Positions 1 to 4,741 of a DNA stretch of 5,040 nt are shown here, in pieces. Position numbers and translations under genes: made by a program. Position 1 is the first letter of the stretch. The number at the start of each line of letters is the position of its first letter. The notes below the pieces were generated by a model, which worked only from the letters and a program-made list of their open reading frames with translations, was not told where the DNA came from and searched no databases. This DNA comes from Melioribacter sp. (lineage in GTDB: Bacteria > Bacteroidota > Ignavibacteria > Ignavibacteriales > Melioribacteraceae). Location of the stretch: NCBI GenBank assembly GCA_016841125.1, contig JAENZU010000303.1, positions 1 through 5,040 of the forward strand, in the 5' to 3' direction.

Positions 1-1275
1 AAATATTTTCAAATGTTCCCTGATGAGGGAGCAAATTTAATTGAGAATTTTTCAATCGAAGAGATATACGGCTATTTAAAAACCCTTCCGTTGTCTAGTT
101 TGATTCCTGTTTTCTCTTCAATTAATCCCGACGTAGCGGCGGAAGTTATCCCGAAAATTGATGATGAAAACTTGACCCAATTGTTTTCTGAAATAGATAG
201 TGCATTGGCAGCGAGACTGCTTGCGCGATTGGAAAAAGAAAAGGCAATTAAAAAATTAGCACTACTGCCGCCCGGGCTTTCAAAACAAATTGAAGAATTA
301 ATGGAATATCCACCTGATACTGCAGGATATCTTATGGACGTAAAGGTAACTACCTTTCATCCGCAAAATAATGTTGGGGAGGTTTTAAAAAGACTACGAA
401 ATATTAAAAATAGAAGTATTCTTAACATCTTTGTAATCGATTTGGATGGTAATTTTCTTGGTTCAGTTCCGCTGCAGATTGTCGCCGTTTCCGAACCTAA
501 AGAACAATTGAAAGATTTGATTCAAACTGATATACTAAGGATTGACGCCTTTGCTCCAAGAGAAGAAATAGTTGACCTGCTCGAAGAAAAAAAATTATTC
601 AGCTTACCAGTAGTAGATGTTAACAATAAATTACTCGGGATAATTAGACACAACAAGTTAATGGAAACAGCAGCAGCAGATGCAAGTGAAGACGCCTTGG
701 CTATGTTTGGTGCGGGCAGAGATGAAAGAGCACTTTCCAAAGTCTCGTTTGCTATTCGTAAACGATTACCATGGCTCGAAATTAATTTAGTTACTGCATT
801 TCTTGCAGCCTCAGTTGTTGGTATGTTTGAAGATACAATTGCTAAGCTTACCGTTTTAGCAGTGTTTTTACCTGTTGTAGCAGGGCAATCCGGTAATACA
901 GGTTCTCAGGCGCTTGCCGTAACAATAAGGGGATTGGCGTTGCGAGAGTTTAATACATCACAATGGTTTAAGGTAGCAAGAAAGGAAATTGGTGTGGGAT
1001 TTGTCAACGGTGTTATTGTATCTTTCACAACTTCAATTGTTGTATTTTTCTGGGCTTCATCAATTGGTCTGGCTATTGTTATTGCGGTGTCAATGATATT
1101 TTCAATGGTAATCGCCGGGTTCTCCGGTGCGGTTATTCCGATAATTTTAAAATCGTTGGGGCAAGATCCTGCCCAATCTTCTTCAATTATTTTAACAACT
1201 GTTACAGACGTTGTAGGATTTTTAAGCTTTCTTGGATTAGCTACGATAATGTCTTCATTTCTCGGTATTGTTTAA
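1..1275 (+). CDS. mgtE: MgtE-family magnesium channel/transporter, 5' end outside window
   Basis: This gene encodes an inner-membrane Mg2+ channel of the MgtE (SLC41-related) family. The first visible ATG is at 13, but the frame is open back to base 1. The family is usually about 450 residues and only 420 are seen from that ATG, so the true start probably lies just upstream. Counted from that ATG, residues 12-95 are the helical MgtE N domain, with Leu/Ala-rich repeats. YPPDTAGYLM (99-108) is the conserved junction into a CBS pair (about 108-165 and 172-222), which senses Mg2+ in this family. Residues 223-250 form the connecting (plug) helix region. Five membrane segments follow, at about 256-273, 279-300, 324-350, 352-380 and 393-418. 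GQSGNTGSQ (291-299) matches the family pore signature. Asp399 in TTVTDVVG aligns with the pore aspartate of Thermus MgtE (Asp432). A CNNM/DUF21 gene follows after 33 nt in the same direction. An Mg2+ riboswitch, if present, would be outside the window. Confidence 0.95.
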   Translation, partial: KYFQMFPDEGANLIENFSIEEIYGYLKTLPLSSLIPVFSSINPDVAAEVIPKIDDENLTQLFSEIDSALAARLLARLEKEKAIKKLALLPPGLSKQIEELMEYPPDTAGYLMDVKVTTFHPQNNVGEVLKRLRNIKNRSILNIFVIDLDGNFLGSVPLQIVAVSEPKEQLKDLIQTDILRIDAFAPREEIVDLLEEKKLFSLPVVDVNNKLLGIIRHNKLMETAAADASEDALAMFGAGRDERALSKVSFAIRKRLPWLEINLVTAFLAASVVGMFEDTIAKLTVLAVFLPVVAGQSGNTGSQALAVTIRGLALREFNTSQWFKVARKEIGVGFVNGVIVSFTTSIVVFFWASSIGLAIVIAVSMIFSMVIAGFSGAVIPIILKSLGQDPAQSSSIILTTVTDVVGFLSFLGLATIMSSFLGIV

Positions 1276-1308
1276 CTCAATTTTGTTAAAAAATAAATGG
1301 TTTAGCAA

Positions 1309-2316
1309 GTGGAAAATTTCTTTATTTGGTTTGCAATAGCATTTTGTTTGAGTCAATCTGCTATGTTCTCCGGGCTTAACCTTGCCTTTTTCAGTTTAAC
1401 CCGTCTCAGGCTTGAAATTGAAGCTGAAACTTCATTGAAGGGCGCCGCCAAAAAAGTACTGGGTATGCGCAAAGACTCCAATTTTTTATTAACTACTATT
1501 CTCTGGGGCAATGTGGGAATAAATGTATTGTTAACATTACTCTCGGATTCCATTATGGCAGGGATTCTCTCATTCGGTTTTTCAACTTTTGTAATTACTT
1601 TATTTGGTGAAATTATTCCTCAAGCATATTTTTCCAGAAATGCTTTACGAATGGCTTCTTTATTGGCACCCGTTTTAAGGTTTTACCAATTCATTTTATA
1701 TCCTGTAACAAAACCAAGCGCTCTTTTATTGGATTATTGGCTGGGAAAAGAATCGATTCAATTTTTTGCCGAGGAAAACATCAAGTTATTTATTAGAAAA
1801 CATATAGAAGAAGTTGATAGTGAGATTGACCACATCGAAGGAACTGGCGCAATAAATTTCTTTTCTCTCGATGATCTGAACGTCACGCAGGAAGGTGAAG
1901 AAATTAATCCGGGCAGTATCATCAATTTAGATAGTAGGGACGGCAATTTAGTTTTCCCGGAATATAGTGCAAACATTAATGATGAGTTTATTCAAAAAAT
2001 AAATAAATCTGATGAGAAATGGATAATTTTTACGGACGAAAATAATGAACCTAAATTAGTGTTGGATGCAGACGGATTCACTCGTTCGGAATTTTTTAGT
2101 AAACGTCATGAAGGCATAGAAAAATACTGCCATGTGCCGCTTATTATAAGAGATGAAAAAACAAATCTGGGTATACTAATTAAAAGCTTTAGGGATAAAT
2201 CCCATATAGATTCGGATAGCCCTATTGAAAAGGATATTGTACTAATTTGGGGAATTGATACTAAAAGAATTATTACCGGAGCCGATATTCTTGGAAGATT
2301 ACTGCAGGGTATTTAA
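1309..2316 (+). CDS. DUF21/CNNM (CorC-like) transmembrane protein with divergent CBS region
   Basis: This 335-residue membrane protein belongs to the CNNM/CorB/CorC (DUF21) group, implicated in Mg2+ efflux or divalent-cation handling. Residues 3-29 form the first membrane helix and contain FSGLNL (20-25), the hallmark seen in CNNM proteins. Further helices lie at about 58-80, 81-103 and 115-142. GNVGIN (67-72) and GEIIPQ (100-105) are the other conserved DUF21 motifs; the Ser, Asn and Glu in these three motifs correspond to the Mg2+ site of CorC structures. Residues 160-335 occupy the place of the usual CBS pair and end in IITGADILGRLL (321-332), a CBS-like finish, but the middle is divergent. 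No CorC_HlyC domain follows. The start is the GTG at 1309, because TAG at 1303 closes the frame just before it. An in-frame ATG at 1297 is followed by GTT and that TAG. No clear ribosome binding site is visible, which fits translational coupling to mgtE, 33 nt upstream. Family is secure; transport direction is not shown by sequence. Confidence 0.9.
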   Translation: MENFFIWFAIAFCLSQSAMFSGLNLAFFSLTRLRLEIEAETSLKGAAKKVLGMRKDSNFLLTTILWGNVGINVLLTLLSDSIMAGILSFGFSTFVITLFGEIIPQAYFSRNALRMASLLAPVLRFYQFILYPVTKPSALLLDYWLGKESIQFFAEENIKLFIRKHIEEVDSEIDHIEGTGAINFFSLDDLNVTQEGEEINPGSIINLDSRDGNLVFPEYSANINDEFIQKINKSDEKWIIFTDENNEPKLVLDADGFTRSEFFSKRHEGIEKYCHVPLIIRDEKTNLGILIKSFRDKSHIDSDSPIEKDIVLIWGIDTKRIITGADILGRLLQGI

Positions 2317-2393
2317 TCGCCCAGAAATTTTTAAAGGTTTGAATAGCAAAGCAGCTAGTTATTTGCTGGAAGTAAAAGTTGGGTATATGGGAT

Positions 2394-2411
2394 ATTCCGG
2401 AAGGAATTTTT
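2394..2411 (+). terminator. Weak candidate terminator after the mgtE-DUF21 operon
   Basis: ATTCC (2394-2398) pairs with GGAAT (2403-2407) across a GGAA loop, and a run of five T ends at 2411. The stem is only 5 bp, so this is a weak Rho-independent terminator candidate. It lies about 80 nt after the stop of the DUF21 gene. A second stem, AGCAAA/TTTGCT at 2345-2367, lies just before it but has no T-run. Confidence 0.3.
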
Positions 2412-2504
2412 ACAATGATGAAATGGCGACTGTGCAATATTAATGCGTCATCAAATATTGTAATACCGTTAAAAATATAAAACTTATCGTATACTATAAT
2501 TATG

Positions 2505-2540
2505 ATCGATAATATATTGTAATATGATTATTATATCGAT
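2505..2540. promoter_or_regulatory. Inverted ATCGATA repeat, putative toxin-antitoxin operator
   Basis: ATCGATA (2505-2511) and TATCGAT (2534-2540) form an inverted pair about 30 bp apart centre to centre, near three helical turns. The sequence between them is almost pure AT. Single ATCG cores also occur at 2486-2489 and 2547-2550, flanking the pair. Toxin-antitoxin operons are typically repressed by the antitoxin binding inverted repeats over their own promoter, and this array sits directly upstream of the AbrB-type antitoxin. The operator role is inferred from position and symmetry. Confidence 0.4.
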
Positions 2541-2545
2541 ATATT
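2517..2545 (+). promoter_or_regulatory. Candidate sigma-70-like promoter for the VapBC operon
   Basis: TTGTAA (2517-2522) and TATATT (2540-2545) are separated by 17 bp and resemble -35 and -10 boxes. Transcription would start near 2552, giving a leader of about 20 nt that contains the ribosome binding site at 2563. The right arm of the ATCGAT inverted repeat abuts the -10 box, as expected for an autorepressed operon. In this AT-rich stretch such matches arise easily, and an alternative -10 (TATAAT, 2495-2500) has no good -35. Confidence 0.35.
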
Positions 2546-2572
2546 AATCGTAAAACATATTTGGAGAACAAA

Positions 2573-2779
2573 ATGACAACGGTAACAGTTTCACCAAAAT
2601 ATCAAGTTGTAATACCGAAAGAAATTAGAGAAAAACTGCAATTAAAACCCGGACAAAAATTACAAATCGTACAAATTGGAGATAGGATAGAATTTCTACT
2701 TCTCAAAGACATAAAAGAAGCTCGCGGTTTCTTGAAAGGAATGAATACTAATATTGAAAGAGAAGGGGATAGATTATGA
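2573..2779 (+). CDS. vapB: AbrB/MazE-fold antitoxin (VapB-type)
   Basis: This 68-residue DNA-binding antitoxin is predicted to neutralise the PIN toxin encoded immediately downstream and to repress the shared operon. Residues 2-47 form a swapped-hairpin SpoVT/AbrB domain, with the typical pattern VTVSPKYQVVIPKEIREKL, then LKPGQKLQI. The tail ARGFLKGMNTNIEREGDRL (residues 50-68) resembles the toxin-wrapping C terminus of VapB antitoxins, including the common ER.xDR-like ending. The start is the ATG at 2573: GGAG at 2563-2566 lies 6 nt before it, and the product then begins MTTVTV as is usual. A TTG at 2561 would add four residues but would place the GGAG inside the gene. The stop overlaps the toxin start (ATGA, 2776-2779), so the two are translationally coupled. 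Confidence 0.92.
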   Translation: MTTVTVSPKYQVVIPKEIREKLQLKPGQKLQIVQIGDRIEFLLLKDIKEARGFLKGMNTNIEREGDRL

Positions 2780-3147
2780 ATTTAGTCGACTCTTCCGGTT
2801 GGCTGGAATATTTAGCTGACGGGAAAAATGCAAAACTATTTGCTCCGGCAATTGAAATGACGAACGAATTGCTAGTTTCTACTCTCAATATTTATGAGAT
2901 TTATAAGAAAATATTATTAGAGAAAGATGAAAATAGCGCAATCCAAGTAATTGGTTTAATGCAGCAAGCGAGAGTAATTGAAGTAGACTCTTTAATAGCA
3001 ATTGAAGCAGCTAAGTTAAGTTATGAGCTAAAAATACCAATGGCAGATAGTATAATTTATACTACCGCAAAACTGAACAAAGCTATTGTTTGGACCCAAG
3101 ATATTAATTTTAAAAAATTAGATGATGTAAAATACTTTAAAAAATAA
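2776..3147 (+). CDS. vapC: PIN-domain ribonuclease toxin (VapC-type)
   Basis: This 123-residue protein is a PIN-domain Mg2+-dependent endoribonuclease, the toxin partner of the preceding antitoxin; VapC toxins cut tRNA or rRNA. The acidic residues of the active site are all in place: Asp5 in NLVDSSGWLEYL, Glu41 in NIYEIYKK, Asp91 in MADSIIYTTA and Asp109 in TQDINF. The length is close to the usual 120-140 residues and no truncation is visible. AAGGGG at 2763-2768 is a strong ribosome binding site 7 nt before the ATG, and the ATG overlaps the antitoxin stop by 4 nt. The substrate cannot be read from the sequence. Because the catalytic set is complete, the toxin should be active unless held by its antitoxin. 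Confidence 0.93.
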   Translation: MNLVDSSGWLEYLADGKNAKLFAPAIEMTNELLVSTLNIYEIYKKILLEKDENSAIQVIGLMQQARVIEVDSLIAIEAAKLSYELKIPMADSIIYTTAKLNKAIVWTQDINFKKLDDVKYFKK

Positions 3148-3201
3148 AGCTGAGTCGTCTTCTGAATATATGTTTAAACTCACATATCGATACAGTTAGC
3201 T

Positions 3202-3282
3202 TTTGAGGCATTAAAATTCTGGCAACTTGCTTTTCGACTCTATCTGTTAGGTGGGAATTACTATTGCAGCGCTATAAAATGA
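3202..3282 (+). pseudogene. Possible remnant of a four-helix-bundle (23S rRNA IVS-type) protein
   Basis: One plus-strand frame reads FEALKFWQLAFRLYLLGG and then nine more residues before the TGA at 3280. This resembles the N terminus of the S23/four-helix-bundle protein family, which typically begins with a pattern like F-x-x-L-x-V-W-Q-x-A. There is no start codon in frame: the frame is closed by a TAA at 3175-3177, and no ATG or ribosome binding site lies between. The remaining roughly 90 residues expected of the family are missing. The match is only about a dozen positions and may be chance. Confidence 0.25.
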
Positions 3283-3296
3283 TTTTTGAATCATTT
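3277..3296. terminator. Perfect AT-rich hairpin between convergent toxin operons
   Basis: AAATGATT (3277-3284) and AATCATTT (3289-3296) are exact inverted repeats around a TTTG loop. The hairpin lies between the 3' ends of the plus-strand vapC and the minus-strand mazF, where a shared bidirectional terminator would be expected. The stem has only two G-C pairs and no long T-run follows on either strand, so termination is possible but weakly supported. Confidence 0.3.
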
Positions 3297-3306
3297 AAAA
3301 GTCTTG

Positions 3307-3330
3307 AGTCTCAATACTAAAATCTCACTA
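3307..3330. repeat. Short dispersed repeat, left copy (compact form)
   Basis: This copy reads AGTCTCAAT followed by ACTAAAATCTCACTA. Positions 3307-3317 match 4093-4103 exactly (11 bp), and 3314-3330 match 4114-4130 in 16 of 17 bases, in the same orientation. Relative to the right copy, about 14 bp between the two blocks are absent. The pair brackets the MazEF operon. Part of the copy (3319-3330) also forms an imperfect inverted repeat with 3347-3358 inside the mazF 3' end. Confidence 0.6.
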
Positions 3331-3334
3331 TCTA

Positions 3335-3715
3335 TTAATCAAGTTTTAGTGAAATTTTCAAGGCATTCTCAACACTTTGCAAAACTTCGGCACTCAAAGT
3401 TCCAAATTTATGTATTAGCCTTTTCTCTTTATCAATTGTTCTGATTTGTCCGCAATCGATATAACTTTCCTCTTTTAATCCGGCTTCTCCTTTTTTCAAA
3501 AAAATCATAATCGGAAGAGGTTTTGTGATTTCCTTTTTACTTGAAATGGGTGCGACAATTGTCACGGGACTAAATTTGTTTCCAATATCATTTTGAATTA
3601 TTACTGCCGGTCTGGCTTTCCCAATTTCTTTTCCAACAATCGGGTCTAAATTAACTAAATAAACATCACCCCGCAGAAGAGGACTGATCATTCCAGTTTT
3701 ATTCTTTATCTGCAT
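3335..3715 (-). CDS. mazF: MazF/PemK-type endoribonuclease toxin
   Basis: This 126-residue toxin is a PemK/MazF-family sequence-specific mRNA interferase. The order of motifs matches Bacillus subtilis MazF closely: RGDVYLVNLDP (15-25), GKARPAVIIQNDIGNKFSP (32-50), IVAPISS (53-59), the QIRTIDKEKR block (about 90-99) and ENALKISLKL at the end. Arg35 corresponds to the catalytic arginine (B. subtilis Arg25); Ser58 occupies the position of the catalytic Thr48, a conservative change. The start ATG at 3713-3715 overlaps the antitoxin stop by 17 nt and has AGGA (complement of 3723-3726) 7 nt upstream. A second ATG at 3689-3691 would give a 118-residue protein starting MISPLLRGD, closer to the usual length, but it has a poorer ribosome binding site. 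No truncation or missing motif is apparent. Confidence 0.93.
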   Translation of the reverse strand: MQIKNKTGMISPLLRGDVYLVNLDPIVGKEIGKARPAVIIQNDIGNKFSPVTIVAPISSKKEITKPLPIMIFLKKGEAGLKEESYIDCGQIRTIDKEKRLIHKFGTLSAEVLQSVENALKISLKLD

Positions 3716-3953
3716 AATCCCATCCTGCCTGTGATTTTAGATAATAATCATAATTGGCTTTATATCCGGCTTCTAATTCCTTTTCGGTTTTTTCTTTCTC
3801 AATCTGATCGATGTAATTTTGTAATGCATTTCGTGCGATATCACTAATAGTTAAATTAGTTAGTTTCGAAATTTTGTTAATCTTATCAGATAATTCGGAT
3901 GTAACAAAAAAACTGAGCCGCTCTTTTTTATTCGGCGATTGGATTGAAGGCAT
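3699..3953 (-). CDS. mazE: Ribbon-helix-helix antitoxin (MazE-like)
   Basis: This 84-residue antitoxin is encoded directly upstream of, and overlapping, the MazF toxin. Residues 11-50 fit a ribbon-helix-helix domain: a strand ERLSFFVT (11-18), helix A (about 19-32) and helix B beginning at LTISDIARNALQNYI (34-48). The acidic C-terminal part contains EAGYKANYDYYLKSQAGWDY (61-80) and resembles the segment by which RHH-type MazE proteins occupy the MazF RNA groove. The start is the ATG at 3951-3953, with GGGAG (complement of 3958-3962) 5 nt upstream. A TTG at 3963-3965 would add four residues but would consume the ribosome binding site. RHH antitoxins usually repress their own operon, and tandem repeats lie just upstream. 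Confidence 0.9.
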   Translation of the reverse strand: MPSIQSPNKKERLSFFVTSELSDKINKISKLTNLTISDIARNALQNYIDQIEKEKTEKELEAGYKANYDYYLKSQAGWDYADKE

Positions 3954-3979
3954 ATCTACTCCCAAATATTTTTATGCTA

Positions 3980-4008
3980 AGTATGTGTAAAATAATGTGT
4001 AAAATCAA
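3980..4008 (-). promoter_or_regulatory. Candidate promoter for the MazEF operon, minus strand
   Basis: Read on the minus strand, TTGATT (complement of 4003-4008) and CATACT (complement of 3980-3985) are spaced by 17 bp, a plausible -35/-10 pair. Transcription would start near 3973, about 20 nt before the antitoxin ATG. The -10 match is imperfect and the call rests mainly on spacing and position. Confidence 0.3.
3983..4005. repeat. 12-bp-period tandem repeat over the MazEF promoter
   Basis: ATGTGTAAAAT occurs at 3983-3993 and again at 3995-4005, one A apart, so the period is 12 bp. Ribbon-helix-helix repressors commonly bind tandem or inverted short sites spaced about one helical turn apart. 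The repeats coincide with the candidate promoter, which makes them the best operator candidate for MazE. Binding is inferred. Confidence 0.5.
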
Positions 4009-4092
4009 GTGCAAACAATTGTGAGGATATGCGGTAAACTTTTAAGGTATAATTATGAAATGTATTTTTAGTTTGTTACAATAAGTTTCTTT

Positions 4093-4130
4093 AGTCTCAA
4101 TACCTGAATCCTGATACTAAAATCTCTCTA
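4093..4130. repeat. Short dispersed repeat, right copy (long form)
   Basis: This copy holds AGTCTCAATAC at 4093-4103, a middle block CTGAATCCTG (4104-4113), and ATACTAAAATCTCTCTA at 4114-4130. The two outer blocks match the left copy at 3307-3330 with a single mismatch; the middle block is unique to this copy. It lies about 140 bp upstream of the MazE start, so the two copies flank the whole toxin-antitoxin operon. No coding frame is apparent through it. Confidence 0.6.
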
Positions 4131-4141
4131 CTCAAATCTGA

Positions 4142-4177
4142 CAAAAAAAAAGGACCCACTATAAAAGTGAATCCTTT
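4142..4177 (-). terminator. Rho-independent terminator for the secreted-protein gene
   Basis: AAAGGA (4149-4154) pairs with TCCTTT (4172-4177), and CACT (4157-4160) pairs with AGTG (4166-4169), with a CC/AA internal mismatch and a 5-nt loop. The plus-strand A-run at 4143-4151 reads as a T-run after the stem on the minus strand. This fits termination of the minus-strand gene whose stop is at 4249, about 70 nt upstream of the hairpin. Confidence 0.75.
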
Positions 4178-4248
4178 AAGTAACTGCATGTCGATTAAAT
4201 TAGGTTAAGACAAGGAAATTTTATTATATGTCGAACTCAAAAAAATAT

Positions 4249-4692
4249 TTATTTGAACTTTAATTCACGTGTTACTTTGGTACCGAGAATATCTCTTAAA
4301 TCACCTCTTTTAACTGCTGACTCCTGAATAGTCTTTTTGCTTCCGAAATTCTTTTTCTGAATTTCTTCCATCTTATCTCTGAGGTTATCGAAGACGGCCA
4401 TATTTTTATATTCTACCATCAGCATTAAATCCCAATCATCAGGACTTACAGGGACTGACGAAAGAACTTTATACGATAAAACCGTACCATCTTTTTTAGC
4501 TTCGTCCATCACCTTGCGCCATCCGTTGTCAAGATTTGAGAGATAATCATCAAAATAAGCCTCAGTTGTGCGGACAAATGTGACATTCCAAACCGTTTCC
4601 TGTGTGTAAACACGATCTTGAGCATTTGTTTGAAATGATAAAAATAGAGCAATCGCCAAGATTGGCATTAAATAATTTTTAACTTTTAACAT
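4249..4692 (-). CDS. Secreted small protein of unknown function, likely alpha/beta-barrel fold
   Basis: This 147-residue protein carries an N-terminal signal peptide: Lys3 and Lys5, a hydrophobic core at 8-20, and a likely cleavage after Ala24 in QTNA-QD. The mature protein is therefore about 123 residues and exported to the periplasm or beyond. I do not recognise a named family. The alternation of strand-like stretches (ETVWNVTFV at 32-40, TVLSYKVLSSV at 70-80, DLMLMVEYK at 88-96, TRELKF at 141-146) with amphipathic helices (about 46-67 and 98-114) suggests a small ferredoxin-like or dimeric alpha/beta-barrel protein. No catalytic or metal-binding motif stands out. The ATG at 4690-4692 has AAAGGA (complement of 4699-4704) 6 nt upstream. 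It follows the partial gene at the right edge by 49 nt in the same direction and appears related to it. A terminator lies after it. Confidence 0.88.
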   Translation of the reverse strand: MLKVKNYLMPILAIALFLSFQTNAQDRVYTQETVWNVTFVRTTEAYFDDYLSNLDNGWRKVMDEAKKDGTVLSYKVLSSVPVSPDDWDLMLMVEYKNMAVFDNLRDKMEEIQKKNFGSKKTIQESAVKRGDLRDILGTKVTRELKFK

Positions 4693-4741
4693 TATTAATC
4701 CTTTAATTTCTCATTTAGTTTTGTTTACTTTTTATTAATAC

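Noticed and set aside
522..740. Minus-strand open frame inside mgtE
   Set aside because: It is antisense to the CBS region of a clear MgtE gene, and its Ser/Leu-rich product is typical of a shadow frame.
1353..1976. Two minus-strand open frames inside the DUF21 gene
   Set aside because: Both lie opposite well-supported coding sequence and resemble no known protein.
2345..2367. AGCAAA/TTTGCT stem as a terminator
   Set aside because: The loop is 11 nt and no T-run follows, so it does not fit a Rho-independent terminator.
2255..2443. Plus-strand open frame of 62 codons overlapping the DUF21 gene end
   Set aside because: More than a third lies inside the DUF21 gene in another frame, the ATG has no suitable ribosome binding site, and the remaining sequence resembles no family I know.
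3146..3204. AAAGCT/AGCTTT stem after vapC as a terminator
   Set aside because: The 6-bp stem would enclose a 46-nt loop and is followed by only one extra T, so it is too weak to call.
3307..4130. CRISPR array built from the AGTCTCAATAC repeats
   Set aside because: Only two imperfect copies exist, nearly 800 bp apart with genes between them, and there are no cas genes.
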